From Luteibacter rhizovicinus DSM 16549 (GTDB lineage: Bacteria > Pseudomonadota > Gammaproteobacteria > Xanthomonadales > Rhodanobacteraceae): DNA of 64,000 bases. This document shows, piece after piece, positions 24,426 to 33,722 of the stretch (positions are counted from its first letter, which is position 1; each line of letters opens with the position of its first letter). The notes below the pieces were generated by a model that saw only the letters and a list, made by a program, of their open reading frames with translations, had not been told where the DNA came from and ran no database searches. The position numbers and the translations under genes are program-made. The stretch lies in the NCBI RefSeq assembly GCF_001887595.1, contig NZ_CP017480.1, positions 3,624,001-3,688,000 of the forward strand, given 5' to 3'.

Positions 24426-25805
24426 TCACCCCCGCTCAAACGCCTGCGCAGGCAACGGCGGCAACGTAGCCTCCAGCGTCCGCACCGCGGCATCGAGATC
24501 GACGTCCGTCACCGACTCGTGCCCCTTCAATAGTTGTTCCACCAGCACATCCTGAGCCTGCCCACGCTCCAGTGCATACCGATACGGCAGATGCGTAAAG
24601 GTCACCATGCGATACCGCGGCAGGTAGTGCGTCGGCGAGCGCTCGGCCAGCAATCCGCCGAGTTCGCGTTTGCGCAGGTAGTGCGGATCCGCGACGGAAT
24701 CTCGCATCTCCACGTAGTTTTCCAGCGCCATGCGCGCGATGGCATCGGCATTCGGCTTGCGTCGTTGCTCGAACGCGGCGAAGACCGCTGCGGCATCATC
24801 CGGCTGCGCGGCGAAAAGGTCGGCGAGGTCGGCCGCATCTTCGAACCCGCAATTCATGCCCTGGCCATGGAACGGCACCATGGCGTGCGCGGCATCGCCG
24901 ATCAGGAGCGCGCGACCGCCGATATGCCAGCGATCCAGGTACAGCGTGGCCAGCGTGCCGACAGGATGGGCGGCCCAGTCGGTCGCGAACTCCGGCATCA
25001 GGGCCAGTGCATCGGGAAAATCGGTGCGGAAGAAGGCCTCGGCGGCGCCGGCGCCCGCGATGCTGCGAAAGCTCGGGTGCTCGCCTTCATTAGGCAGGAA
25101 CAGGGTGACCGTGAAGCTGCCTTCGCGGTTCGGCAAGGCGATGCACATGTAGTGCCCGCGCGGCCAGATGTGCAAGGCGTTGCGCTCGATCGCGAAGGGG
25201 CCGGAGGCGTCCGCGCGCGGCGGGATTTCAAGCTCTTTGTAGCCGTGGCCGAGCTCCTCGATGCGCTCGCCCAGAGGCGAGTGCAGGTGCATCGCCGCGC
25301 GCAGGGCGGAGCCCGCGCCATCGGCGCCGATCACCACTGGCGCATCGACCGTGCGCAGCTTGCCCTGCGGGTCGCTCAGGGTGAGCGTGCCGGCGTCGAG
25401 GTCGGCCGAGGCCAGGCCCTGGTCGAAGTGGACCGTCGCTCCGGCCGCTTCGGCGGCGTCGAGCATGAGGGTGTTCAGGCCGCCTCGCGAGACCGACCAG
25501 ATGACTTCCGAATCGTCCACGCCGTAGCGCTGCAGGCCGCTGTGGCCGGCGGGGTCATGGACCATGCGGCCGCGCATCATGACGGCCTGTTCGAGCACCT
25601 TATCGGCCAGGCCCGTCGCCCGCAGGGCGTGCAGGCCGCGTTCGGCCAGGGCGAGGTTGATCGATCGACCGCCCTGGAAGCCGGCGCGGCGAGGGTCGGA
25701 GCGCTTCTCGTAAACCGTGACGCGAAAACCGCGTTGGGTGAGCAAGGTGGCGACCAGGGCGCCGACCAATCCGGCGCCGACCACGGCGATGTCGTTACGG
25801 GGCAT
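24426..25805 (-). CDS. kmo: Kynurenine 3-monooxygenase
   Basis: FAD- and NADPH-dependent hydroxylase converting kynurenine to 3-hydroxykynurenine in tryptophan catabolism. 459 aa with the Rossmann motif VVGAGLVGALVA, the conserved GRSINLALAERG, the DG motif VIGADGAGSALR, and the GDAAHAMVPFHGQGMNCGFED FAD segment (only part quoted), all typical of KMO. ATG at 25805 follows a weak AGG. No other kynurenine-pathway gene is in the window. Confidence 0.92.
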   Translation of the reverse strand: MPRNDIAVVGAGLVGALVATLLTQRGFRVTVYEKRSDPRRAGFQGGRSINLALAERGLHALRATGLADKVLEQAVMMRGRMVHDPAGHSGLQRYGVDDSEVIWSVSRGGLNTLMLDAAEAAGATVHFDQGLASADLDAGTLTLSDPQGKLRTVDAPVVIGADGAGSALRAAMHLHSPLGERIEELGHGYKELEIPPRADASGPFAIERNALHIWPRGHYMCIALPNREGSFTVTLFLPNEGEHPSFRSIAGAGAAEAFFRTDFPDALALMPEFATDWAAHPVGTLATLYLDRWHIGGRALLIGDAAHAMVPFHGQGMNCGFEDAADLADLFAAQPDDAAAVFAAFEQRRKPNADAIARMALENYVEMRDSVADPHYLRKRELGGLLAERSPTHYLPRYRMVTFTHLPYRYALERGQAQDVLVEQLLKGHESVTDVDLDAAVRTLEATLPPLPAQAFERG

Positions 25806-25896
25806 GGGCGGCCTGGTTTCGGGGGCGCGATATTGCAGGGCAGCGCATCGTGCGCCGCAGCGCCGCTGGGGGCAAGCCCGCGGCGCAGCGTCAGGA

Positions 25897-26400
25897 TTAG
25901 CTGGCTTTCTTGCCCGTCGGGCGGGTGGTCCGCGTGACAGGTTCGGCCGGCTTCGCCGTGGCCGCATCGAGGAAGCCGCGCTGCATCGACTTCCATACGT
26001 CGAGGTTGCGCTCAGTCATCTCGTTGAGCATCGACCAAGGCGTCTGGCCCATCAGGCTGTTCAGCTGCGTACGGAACTGCTGTTGCTGGTCGAGGAAGAC
26101 CTGCAGGCTGCGCTCCAGATACGGCCCCATGAAGCCCTGCAGCGAGTCGCCGTAGAAGCGGATGATGTGCGACAGCAACTGCGGGGAGAGCATCGGCTGA
26201 CCATGCTCCTCGTGCTCCGCAATGATCTGCAGAAGGACGGAGCGCGTCAGATCCTCGCCCGACTTGGCGTCACGGACTTCGAAGTTCTCCCCATCGAGCA
26301 CCAGCTGGCGGACTTCCTCCAGCGTGATGTAGCTCGAGATCTCCGTGTCATAGAGACGGCGGTTCGGATACTTCTTAATGATGCGTAGGGTTTGTGCCAT
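25897..26400 (-). CDS. phaR: Polyhydroxyalkanoate synthesis regulator PhaR
   Basis: A 167-aa DNA- and PHA-binding repressor. The N-terminal DNA-binding domain has the signature IKKYPNRRLYDTEISSYITL; the central PHB accumulation regulatory repeats (LLQIIAEHEEHGQPMLS, FMGPYLERSLQVFL) follow. It normally represses phasin and PHA genes until granules form. No PHA synthase gene is adjacent, so it acts at a distance. Confidence 0.92.
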   Translation of the reverse strand: MAQTLRIIKKYPNRRLYDTEISSYITLEEVRQLVLDGENFEVRDAKSGEDLTRSVLLQIIAEHEEHGQPMLSPQLLSHIIRFYGDSLQGFMGPYLERSLQVFLDQQQQFRTQLNSLMGQTPWSMLNEMTERNLDVWKSMQRGFLDAATAKPAEPVTRTTRPTGKKAS

Positions 26401-26507
26401 GCGGCGAAAGCTACCACGAGGTATTGCGCCGCACCAGTTGCCGAAAGGGGGCGTAATCGTTTTCGGATTTCACATCCTGTTTTTCAATCGATCCAGATAA
26501 CGGCAAT

Positions 26508-28076
26508 TTAATGTGCCGCGGCACCACCGGCATTTCCAAACGGCGGCCTGGCCAGCCAAAGAATCGGGATGAGGGCGAGGAACAGGACGGCACAGCCGAA
26601 GAAGACGTCGTTGACGGCCAGGGTCAGGGCCTCGCGAGTGAGGATCTGGTCGACCACCGCCAGCGACGGCTTGCCATGGATGCCCAGGGTGGCGAGCTTG
26701 TCCGTGTAAGCCGTGGTGGCCGGCGCGGCCTGGGTCACGTACTCGGTCAGCGAGGCGTGGTGGGCTTCGCCCCGGTGCTGCCAGAGCGTCACCGTGAGCG
26801 CCGTGGAGACACTGGAGGCCAGGGTGCGACAGAAGTTGGCCAGGCCCGACGCGCCGGCGATCTGGTCCGGGTTGAGGCCGGACAGGAAGATCTGGTTGAG
26901 CGGGATGAAGAAGCAGGCGATGGCAATGCCCATGATGAAACGCGGGAGCACCAGGGCGGCGAACGAGGCCCCGCTGTTGAAGCCGGCGAACCAGAACGAG
27001 GTGAAGGCGAAGACCATGAAGGCGAAGGTCACCACCGCGCGCAGTTCCAGTCGCTGGATGTTCTTGCCGATGAAGGGCGAGACGATGAAGGCGAGAATGC
27101 CCACGGGCGCCGTGGCGAGGCCGGCCCAGGTCGAGGTGTAGCCGAGCGTGGTCTGCAGCCACAGCGGAAACACGACGTTGATGCCGAAGAAGGCGAGCAT
27201 GCCCAGCGACAGGGCAGTTACGCCGATCGCGAAGTTGCGCCGGCCGAACAGCGACAGATCGACCACCGGATGTTTCGCGGTCAGTTCCCAGATCACCAGG
27301 AAGACCAGGGCGACCAGGGCGATCAGGCCGAGCGTGAGGATCAGGGGTGAGGCGAACCAGTCATGGTCGTTGCCGTTGTCGAGCATGAACTGCAGCGAGC
27401 CGATACCGATGACCAGCAACGCCAGTCCCACCGTATCGATCGGTGCGCGGACGATCTTCGTTTCGCGCTCGCGCAGGATGGTCCAGGTAATCACGCCGGC
27501 CAACGCGCCCACGGGCACGTTGATGTAGAAGATCCACGGCCACGAGAAGTTGTCCGTGAGGTAACCACCGAGAATCGGACCGAAGATCGGCGCGACCACC
27601 ACGGTCATCGCCCACATCGCCAGCGCCATGCCTTGCTTGGTTTTCGGATAGCTCGACAGCAGCAGCGACAGCGACAAGGCGACCATCGGTCCTGAGCCCG
27701 CACCCTGCAGCAGGCGGAAAACCACCAGCATCGGCATGCTGGTCGCGAGGCCGCACAGCATCGAGAACAGCACGAACAGCATCACCGAGAAGACAAAGGT
27801 CTTCACTTCGCCGAAGCGCTTGGCCAGCCAGCCCGTCAGCGGCTGCATGATCGCGCTGGCCAGCGAGTACGAGCTGATCGCCCAGGTACCCTCGCTCGAG
27901 CTCACGCCGAGGCTGCCGGCGATATGCGGCACGGCCACGTTGACGATCGTCGTGTCGAGGATCTCCATGAACGTGGAGAACGCGACGGCGATCGTCAACA
28001 GGACGAGTGTCGCGCCCTGGATCGGCTTGAGGCCGTTCGCCGGTGTGGCGTCGGGGAGGGCGGTGGCGTCGCTCAA
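26508..28076 (-). CDS. emrB: DHA2-family multidrug MFS transporter EmrB
   Basis: Drug:H+ antiporter with 14 membrane helices, 522 aa. Motif C-like and DHA2 signatures are visible (EILDTTIVNVAVPHIAGSLG, then QPLTGWLAKRFGEVKTF and RLLQGAGSGPMVALSLSL). It forms a tripartite pump with EmrA and the outer-membrane factor encoded upstream. Start is TTG at 28076, overlapping the emrA stop (TTGA). Last gene of the marR-OMF-emrAB operon. Confidence 0.93.
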   Translation of the reverse strand: MSDATALPDATPANGLKPIQGATLVLLTIAVAFSTFMEILDTTIVNVAVPHIAGSLGVSSSEGTWAISSYSLASAIMQPLTGWLAKRFGEVKTFVFSVMLFVLFSMLCGLATSMPMLVVFRLLQGAGSGPMVALSLSLLLSSYPKTKQGMALAMWAMTVVVAPIFGPILGGYLTDNFSWPWIFYINVPVGALAGVITWTILRERETKIVRAPIDTVGLALLVIGIGSLQFMLDNGNDHDWFASPLILTLGLIALVALVFLVIWELTAKHPVVDLSLFGRRNFAIGVTALSLGMLAFFGINVVFPLWLQTTLGYTSTWAGLATAPVGILAFIVSPFIGKNIQRLELRAVVTFAFMVFAFTSFWFAGFNSGASFAALVLPRFIMGIAIACFFIPLNQIFLSGLNPDQIAGASGLANFCRTLASSVSTALTVTLWQHRGEAHHASLTEYVTQAAPATTAYTDKLATLGIHGKPSLAVVDQILTREALTLAVNDVFFGCAVLFLALIPILWLARPPFGNAGGAAAH

Positions 28077-29272
28077 GGCACGCTCGCTCCAAGGTTCTTG
28101 CGCACGATCACGTCCGCGGCGGCATCGGCCTTGGCGGCTACATCGTCATAAACGCTGGTCTGCGCGACGGGTGTCGTCGAGGGCGACGGTGCGAGGACAT
28201 CGCCCTTATCGTCGGTGATGTCGACGGTCACCGCCGTGGAAAGACCGATGCGCAGCGGATGCTTGTCGAGATCCTTCGGGTCGAGCGCAATGCGCACGGG
28301 AATGCGCTGCACGACCTTGATCCAGTTGCCGGTGGCGTTCTGCGCGGGAAGCAGCGAGAACGCGCTACCCGTGCCGGCGCCGAGACCGACCACCTTGCCG
28401 TGGTACTCGGTGCCACCGCCGTAGATGTCGGCTTCGATCTTCGCCGGCTGGCCGATACGCACGTGGCGCAACTGGCTTTCCTTGAAGTTCGCGTCCACCC
28501 ACAGATCGTGCAGTGGCACGACGGTCATCAGTGGCTGGCCGGGCTGTACGCTGTTACCGACCTGCACGCTGCGCAGCGCGACATAACCGTCGATGGGCGC
28601 GACGATGGCGTTGCGCTGCGCGGCGATCCAGGCCTGGCGGAAGCCGGCACGTGCCTGTTCCACGGCGGGGTTCGATGCCACGTCGCTGCCGTCGACCAGG
28701 GCCCGCGAGGCGTCGGCCTGACGTTGCGCGGATTCGAGCGCGGACTGCGCGGTGTCGACGGCATCGCGTGCATGCTGCACTTCTTCGGGCGCCACGGCCT
28801 TTTCGGCGAGCAGCGGAATGCGGCGCTTGAGGTCGTCCTGGGCACGCTTGAGGTCCTGGCGGCGCGTACCGAGCGCGGCATCGGCGCTGGCGGCGGACTG
28901 GGTCTGCTGGCGTACCTGGCGCACGGCCTGGGCGAGGGCGCTGCTGGCCTTGCGCAGGGCGACATCGCCATCGGTGGGGTCGAGCTTCACCAGCACCTGG
29001 CCGGCATTCACGCGCTGGGTGTCGTCGGCGTAGACGCCGATGACGATGCCCGGCACCTGGGCGGAGATGCCCACCTGGTTACCGCCGACATAGGCGTCGT
29101 CGGTGGTCTCGCGCTTGGAGAACACGAACAGCCAGAGCAGGAACCATGCGAGGGCGGCGAGGCCGAAGACGAGCACCGCGATGAGCAGCGCCCGGTTCCG
29201 CTTACCCTTGTCCTTGGGCGCGTTGCCGCTGTCGTCCTGGCTGCGCGGCGTATCGGTCGTGGTGGCGCTCAT
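28073..29272 (-). CDS. emrA: EmrA-type periplasmic adaptor (HlyD family)
   Basis: A 399-aa membrane fusion protein: a charged N-terminal cytoplasmic tail, one membrane helix (about 27-50), the first lipoyl half (VLVKLDPTDGD), a long coiled coil (about 105-200), and the second lipoyl half (AIVAPIDGYVALRSVQVGN), followed by a beta-barrel domain. It bridges EmrB and the outer-membrane channel. ATG overlaps the OMF stop; its end overlaps emrB. Confidence 0.93.
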   Translation of the reverse strand: MSATTTDTPRSQDDSGNAPKDKGKRNRALLIAVLVFGLAALAWFLLWLFVFSKRETTDDAYVGGNQVGISAQVPGIVIGVYADDTQRVNAGQVLVKLDPTDGDVALRKASSALAQAVRQVRQQTQSAASADAALGTRRQDLKRAQDDLKRRIPLLAEKAVAPEEVQHARDAVDTAQSALESAQRQADASRALVDGSDVASNPAVEQARAGFRQAWIAAQRNAIVAPIDGYVALRSVQVGNSVQPGQPLMTVVPLHDLWVDANFKESQLRHVRIGQPAKIEADIYGGGTEYHGKVVGLGAGTGSAFSLLPAQNATGNWIKVVQRIPVRIALDPKDLDKHPLRIGLSTAVTVDITDDKGDVLAPSPSTTPVAQTSVYDDVAAKADAAADVIVRKNLGASVP

Positions 29273-30711
29273 GGGCTCTTGGCTCCGTTGGAATCGGGGT
29301 TTTCGGCGCGGTATCCGCCGCCGAGGGATTTGATCAGGGCAACATCGGTCGACAGCGCCTGGCCTTGCAGGTCCGCGTCCATGTCCTGTTGCTGGATGAG
29401 GCTGGCCTCGGTTGCGAGCGACTCGCGGTCATCGCGTACGCCTCGCGCCGCACGCGCTTTCGCGCTGGCGAGAAGGATGTTGGCGGCGTCGATCTGCTCC
29501 GCCTGCTGCACACGACGGCCGGCGAGCTGCTGCGCGCCGAGGGCCTGCGTGGCGACATCACGCGCGGCCGACGCGACGGTGGCGTTGTACTGGGCGACGG
29601 CGGCACCGAGCTGGGCCTGGGTGACGCCGTGATTGGCTTCCAGCGCACCGCCTTCGAAGATCGGAAGATGCAGCGCCGGCGTCAGCGAGAACACCCGGCT
29701 GCCCGTGGTGAAGAACTTGTCCAGGTCGATACTCGACAGCCCAGCCATGGCCGAGAGGCTCACGTCGGGGAAGAACTGTGCCCGCGCGGCATCGGTCTGC
29801 CGGACTGCCGCTTCCACCTGCCAGCGGCTCGCCGCGATATCCGGGCGGCGTGCCATCAGGTCGGCGCCGACGTTGGCGGGAAGGCCGGGCGATACCGTGG
29901 GCAACGGTCGCCGCGTGAGGGCGGGCAGGGCGGCGGGCGACACGCCGACGAGGGTCGCGATCGAGGCACGACGGATGTCCGCCGAACCCTGGAGTGCGAC
30001 GCGCTGCTGCTTCGCGGCGGAGAGTTCGGCGCGTGCCTGCTGCGCGGTGTCCGGTACATCGACGCCTTGCTTGACGCGCAGTTCGGCGATGCGTAGTGCG
30101 CGCTGGCGTGCCGCGATGAGCCGATCGGCGAGGGCGACGCGCGACATGTCGGCGAGCCAGCCGAAATAGGTATCGGCGACGACGGCCTGGATGGCCAGCG
30201 ACGATGCCGAGCGCTCGGCTTCCGCAGCGCGCGCGCTGTCGATCGCGGACTCGAGGGCGAAGCGTTTCTTTCCCCACCAGTCGAAATCGTAGCTCACCTG
30301 GACGCCGAGATCGGCCTGGTTGTACCAGGTGAAACCGAGAAACTGCGCGGGAATCAGGCCGTGCTCACTCATCCTCTGGCGTGTCACCTGCGCGCTGCCA
30401 TCCACCCGCAGTCCGGCCTGTGCGGCGGCCACACGGATGTTCTGCTGGGCGGTGTCCACGCGCGTCTTCGCCTGAGCGAGGTCCGGCGCACCGCGCAGGG
30501 CCATGTCCATCAGGGTATCGAGCTGCGGGTCGCCATAGGCGCGCCACCATGCGGCGGCTGGCCAGCCCGGGCGCTGATCGGTGACGAGACCGGCGAGCGG
30601 TGCCTCGTCGCGAAGCGCGGGCCGGTCGATCTTCGCCGGGATGTGGCAGGCCGCGAGCAGCGTGGCGACCGCGGCCGCGAGCAAGGCCGGGCGGAGCAGG
30701 GCAGGTGTCAT
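29269..30711 (-). CDS. NodT-family outer-membrane efflux lipoprotein
   Basis: TolC-like outer-membrane factor of 480 aa, with a lipoprotein signal (AAAVATLLAACH, lipobox Cys about 21). Two OEP repeats follow, with typical motifs PDLAQAKTRVDTAQQNIRVA and ADLMARRPDIAASRWQVEAA and the FPDVSLSAMAG strand. It completes the EmrAB drug pump. ATG at 30711 overlaps the stop of marR (ATGA), so the four genes form one translationally coupled operon. Confidence 0.93.
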   Translation of the reverse strand: MTPALLRPALLAAAVATLLAACHIPAKIDRPALRDEAPLAGLVTDQRPGWPAAAWWRAYGDPQLDTLMDMALRGAPDLAQAKTRVDTAQQNIRVAAAQAGLRVDGSAQVTRQRMSEHGLIPAQFLGFTWYNQADLGVQVSYDFDWWGKKRFALESAIDSARAAEAERSASSLAIQAVVADTYFGWLADMSRVALADRLIAARQRALRIAELRVKQGVDVPDTAQQARAELSAAKQQRVALQGSADIRRASIATLVGVSPAALPALTRRPLPTVSPGLPANVGADLMARRPDIAASRWQVEAAVRQTDAARAQFFPDVSLSAMAGLSSIDLDKFFTTGSRVFSLTPALHLPIFEGGALEANHGVTQAQLGAAVAQYNATVASAARDVATQALGAQQLAGRRVQQAEQIDAANILLASAKARAARGVRDDRESLATEASLIQQQDMDADLQGQALSTDVALIKSLGGGYRAENPDSNGAKSP

Positions 30712-31235
30712 GGTGTGTCGTCCGTGTCGACCGTGCGGTCGATGTGCAGGGCCAGCTTCTTCAAGAGTTTTTCGAAGGTCTTGCGCTCGGCGGAGCTGAA
30801 GCAGGCGAAGTTCTCCACCAGGGGCGGGAACATCGGCGGGAGCATCTTGTTGACGAAGCGGCGGCCGGCCGGGGTGATCCGGAGCAAGACCTGGCGGCGG
30901 TCGTGGGTGGCATGCGACCGAGAGATCAGGTCCTTCTTGGCCAGCGCGTTGGCGATGCGCGTCATGTTGGTCGGCTTCTGCTCGGCCAGGGCGCAGAGCT
31001 CGCCGGGCGTCGCACTGCCGTCCTCGCTGCTGTAAAGCATCATCAGAGTGCGGAAGTCGCTGTCGTTCATGCCGTAGGGCTTGAGCTTGTGCTCGAACTC
31101 GCGCAGCAGCGCGCCCGCCGTCAGCATCAGCAAGCGGACGAGGAAGACCTCGGATCGGGGTACGCCGGGAACGCTTTGCGCGACGCGGTCGACACCCTCG
31201 TAAAGGGCATCGACACAGGGTTTGAGACTCGACAT
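30708..31235 (-). CDS. MarR-family regulator of the emr operon
   Basis: A 175-aa winged-helix repressor with the recognition helix region PTNMTRIANALAKKDLISRS and wing ATHDRRQVLLRITPAG. It is first in the operon with the OMF, emrA and emrB, resembling EmrR/MprA autoregulated pumps. A palindrome upstream (31243-31275) suits an operator. The likely inducers are the pump's substrates. Confidence 0.9.
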   Translation of the reverse strand: MSSLKPCVDALYEGVDRVAQSVPGVPRSEVFLVRLLMLTAGALLREFEHKLKPYGMNDSDFRTLMMLYSSEDGSATPGELCALAEQKPTNMTRIANALAKKDLISRSHATHDRRQVLLRITPAGRRFVNKMLPPMFPPLVENFACFSSAERKTFEKLLKKLALHIDRTVDTDDTP

Positions 31236-31242
31236 TTCGCTG

Positions 31243-31275
31243 GCTAATAGTTCGCTGGTAAACTATCAGGTTAGC
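31243..31275. promoter_or_regulatory. Candidate MarR/EmrR operator
   Basis: Nested inverted repeat just upstream of marR: GCTAA (31243) with TTAGC (31271), and ATAGTT (31247-31252) with AACTAT (31261-31266). The AT-rich symmetric site lies 8-40 bp before the start codon, where repressor binding would block initiation. Confidence 0.5.
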
Positions 31276-31305
31276 AAGCAGTCCGGGCTCGGCGCAATGT
31301 GCCCT

Positions 31306-31405
31306 TGTGGGAGCCGCTTCAGCGGCGAATGGTAAATGTGGGAGCCGCTTCAGCGGCGATGAGTGGTGCGGCGGACTGGTTATCGCCGCTGAAGCGGCTC
31401 CCACA
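31306..31405. repeat. REP cluster, three units
   Basis: Units of the GCCGCTTCAGCGGC variety at 31306-31328 and 31337-31359 (direct) and 31383-31405 (inverted), in the gap between the emr operon promoter and the TatD gene. Confidence 0.85.
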
Positions 31406-31419
31406 GGGGGCTCGGGCCG

Positions 31420-32184
31420 TTAGAGCTTGAAGAGCTTGATCGCGTTCGCCGTGGTGGCCGTAGCGATAGCCTCGGCGGATTCGCCGCGCAACGAGACGAT
31501 CGTCTCGAGCACGTCGGTCATGAAGGCCGGTTCGTTTCGTTCGCCGCGATGGTGAGCGCAGGGCTGGTCGGGTGCGTCGGTTTCCAGCAGCAGCCATTCA
31601 AGGGGCATCGCCGCGACCACGCGGCGGATGCGGTTGGCGCGTTCGTAGGTCACCGGACCGCCGATGCCGAGGTGGAAGCCGAGATCGAACAACTGTCGCG
31701 CCTGCTCTTCGCTGCCGGAAAAACTGTGCACCACACCGCGCAAGCCCTTGAAGCGACGCAAGGTATGGATCGTTTCTTCAAAAGCGCGCCGCGCATGCAC
31801 GATGACAGGCAGGTCGTGCTCACGCGCGATCCCGAGTTGGCGGACGAACACGTCCCTTTGCCGCGCGGGATCCAGCCCCTCGACGTAGAAATCCAGCCCG
31901 ATCTCGCCGACGGCCACCGCGCCATGGCCCTCAAGCCAGGCCGGCAATTCGGCCAGATGCTCCTCGCGGTGCGCGTCTGTCATCAACGGGTGAAGCCCAT
32001 AGGCGGGAAAGGCGCCTTCACGCGATGCACACAAAACCTCGATGGCTTCCCAGTTTCCCCGGTCGATCGCCGGTACGATCCAGCGCCGCACGCCAGCCTC
32101 GCTGGCCCGTCCGAACATCGCGCTGCGGTCGCCGTCGAACGAGCGGTCGTCCAGATGCGCGTGGGTGTCTACCAGATCGAGCAT
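31420..32184 (-). CDS. TatD-family metal-dependent hydrolase
   Basis: A 254-aa TIM-barrel deoxyribonuclease/hydrolase. All metal-ligand motifs are present: DTHAHLD, GEIGLDFY (Glu), PVIVHAR, GVVHSFSG and LLETDAPD. The PAYGLHP and AHHRGERNEP segments place it nearer the YjjV branch than TatD itself. Start set at ATG 32184; 22 upstream codons lack family features. Probable role is DNA repair or nucleic-acid turnover in the cytoplasm. Confidence 0.9.
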   Translation of the reverse strand: MLDLVDTHAHLDDRSFDGDRSAMFGRASEAGVRRWIVPAIDRGNWEAIEVLCASREGAFPAYGLHPLMTDAHREEHLAELPAWLEGHGAVAVGEIGLDFYVEGLDPARQRDVFVRQLGIAREHDLPVIVHARRAFEETIHTLRRFKGLRGVVHSFSGSEEQARQLFDLGFHLGIGGPVTYERANRIRRVVAAMPLEWLLLETDAPDQPCAHHRGERNEPAFMTDVLETIVSLRGESAEAIATATTANAIKLFKL

Positions 32185-32327
32185 GTCAGTCAGCGGCCGG
32201 TGGGGTTGTAGGCTTGAGTCTAAGGCGTCGTTCAGTTTAACGACTGTCAAATGTGAACCGAGGCGACTTCCGGGTGATGGTGCTGTCGCGCCATCGAGTC
32301 GCCGACCTTTGTTAGGAGAGTAGGGTT

Positions 32328-32939
32328 ATGAGCAGGTTGAAGATTTCCGTCCTGAATGCGAGTTTGGGCGCGGCCCTTGTGTTGAGCCTTTCCGCCTGCA
32401 ATCGCGATGCGAACGCCGATGTGGCCAATGCCCAGAGCCCCGGCACCGCCGCGCTCAACGCCGCTGCAGCGCCGCCGCCTGAGCCGGCTGGCCCGAAATA
32501 TGGCCGCGTGGTCAGCGTGGATCCGGTGCGTGAGGCGGCTTCCGCGGCACAGCGCCAGTGCCACGACGAGGTGGTGACCCGCCATGTGCCGGTCAAGGAC
32601 CAGCACCAGATCGCCGGTACGGCCATTGGTGCGGTCGCCGGCGGCCTGCTGGGTAACCAGATCGGCCACGGCAAGGGCCGCACGCTCGCCACGGTGGCGG
32701 GTGCGGTCGGTGGCGGCTACGCCGGCCACGAGATCCAGCAAAACCGTCAGGAGTCGAATACGACAACCAGCACGGTGCGCAAGTGTGAAACCGTGCAGGG
32801 CACCAGCGGTGACAAGGTCGTCGCCTATGACGTCCGCTACGAATACAACGGCGTGACCCGCTCGGTACGCATGGATCACGATCCGGGCGATCGCGTCGAG
32901 GTCCAGGAAGGCGTTTCCGTCGTTTCCGACGCACGTTGA
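32328..32939 (+). CDS. Glycine-zipper 2TM lipoprotein
   Basis: A 203-aa envelope protein with a lipoprotein signal (VLSLSACN, Cys about 24), a proline/alanine linker, a glycine-zipper segment (AGTAIGAVAGGLLGNQIGHG and TLATVAGAVGGGYAGHEIQ), and a C-terminal beta domain (VAYDVRYEYNGVTRSVRM, then DPGDRVEV). This is the Rickettsia 17-kDa antigen/SlyB-like family of outer-membrane-associated lipoproteins. A similar gene follows 26 bp downstream, suggesting duplication. RBS GTTAGGAG precedes the ATG. Confidence 0.88.
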   Translation: MSRLKISVLNASLGAALVLSLSACNRDANADVANAQSPGTAALNAAAAPPPEPAGPKYGRVVSVDPVREAASAAQRQCHDEVVTRHVPVKDQHQIAGTAIGAVAGGLLGNQIGHGKGRTLATVAGAVGGGYAGHEIQQNRQESNTTTSTVRKCETVQGTSGDKVVAYDVRYEYNGVTRSVRMDHDPGDRVEVQEGVSVVSDAR

Positions 32940-32965
32940 TAACCACATCCACCAGGACGTCACCC

Positions 32966-33433
32966 ATGCACAATCTCGTCCGTAAGTCCGGCCTCGTCGC
33001 CGCTGCCGTGGCCACCCTGTCGTTGACGGCGTGCTACGAGCCGCCGCGGCGGGTCTACCAACAGGATCGCGTGGTGTATTCGGGCCCGCCGCGAGGCTGC
33101 GACCAGTGCGGCACGGTGAGCGATGTGGAGCAGGTCTACACGCAACGTGACTCGTCGCCACTGGGTGCCGTGATCGGTGCGGTAGCCGGCGGCTTGCTGG
33201 GCAATACGGTCGGTCACGGTGACGGCCGCACCGCCGCGACCGTCGGTGGTGCCGTGGCAGGTGGCTTCGTCGGTAATGCCGTGGGCAAGCGCAACGGTGC
33301 GGACGAGGTGGCGTTCCGCGTGCGCATCCGCCTGGACGACGGGCGCGTGGCGACGGTGACGCAGCGGGAAGACCCGCAGCTGCGTCGCGGTGATTACGTC
33401 GTCATCCAGGGTGATCACGTCTACCGCAGGTAG
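32966..33433 (+). CDS. Glycine-zipper 2TM lipoprotein (second copy)
   Basis: A 155-aa protein with the same layout as its upstream neighbour: lipoprotein signal (ATLSLTACY), a Tyr/Arg-rich linker with CDQCG, a glycine zipper (LGAVIGAVAGGLLGNTVGHG, then GGAVAGGFVGNAVG), and a C-terminal beta domain (FRVRIRLDDGRVATVTQ, DYVVIQGDHVYRR). The two are probably co-transcribed paralogues. Such proteins are linked to outer-membrane integrity, but the role here is not shown. Confidence 0.87.
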   Translation: MHNLVRKSGLVAAAVATLSLTACYEPPRRVYQQDRVVYSGPPRGCDQCGTVSDVEQVYTQRDSSPLGAVIGAVAGGLLGNTVGHGDGRTAATVGGAVAGGFVGNAVGKRNGADEVAFRVRIRLDDGRVATVTQREDPQLRRGDYVVIQGDHVYRR

Positions 33434-33443
33434 TCTCGGCTTC

Positions 33444-33593
33444 TGTAGGAGCCGATTCATCGGCGAACGCTTTTGCCGGACGTCTAGACGTCTAAACAAA
33501 AAAGGCCAGCTACGTAGCTGGCCTTTTTTGTGGGTTTTTTCGCATGTCTGGGACCTGTGGCGAGCGCCTATCGCCGATGAATCGGCTCCCACA
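33444..33593. repeat. REP pair flanking a terminator
   Basis: Direct unit at 33444-33466 and inverted unit at 33571-33593, facing each other across the terminator at 33498-33529. Confidence 0.85.
33498..33529. terminator. Perfect bidirectional terminator
   Basis: Fully palindromic: 16-nt arms AAAAAAGGCCAGCTAC (33498-33513) and GTAGCTGGCCTTTTTT (33514-33529). It terminates the glycine-zipper operon on the plus strand. Confidence 0.9.
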
Positions 33594-33638
33594 GAGAGCA
33601 GTGCATCGGGCTCCAGGTCTTAAAAATAGGCAAAAAAA

Positions 33639-33663
33639 AGCCCTCATCCGAGGGCCCCTTTTC
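33639..33663 (-). terminator. Terminator of the cell-wall hydrolase gene
   Basis: On the minus strand: GCCCTC/GAGGGC stem with a 4-nt loop, followed by a run of eight T. It lies 60 bp beyond the stop of the hydrolase gene. Confidence 0.8.
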
Positions 33664-33722
33664 CCGGGAATCCCAAGCTGCCCGCCTGGATTCCTTCTCC
33701 CCGCGCTTTTCTTTCGCTTACG

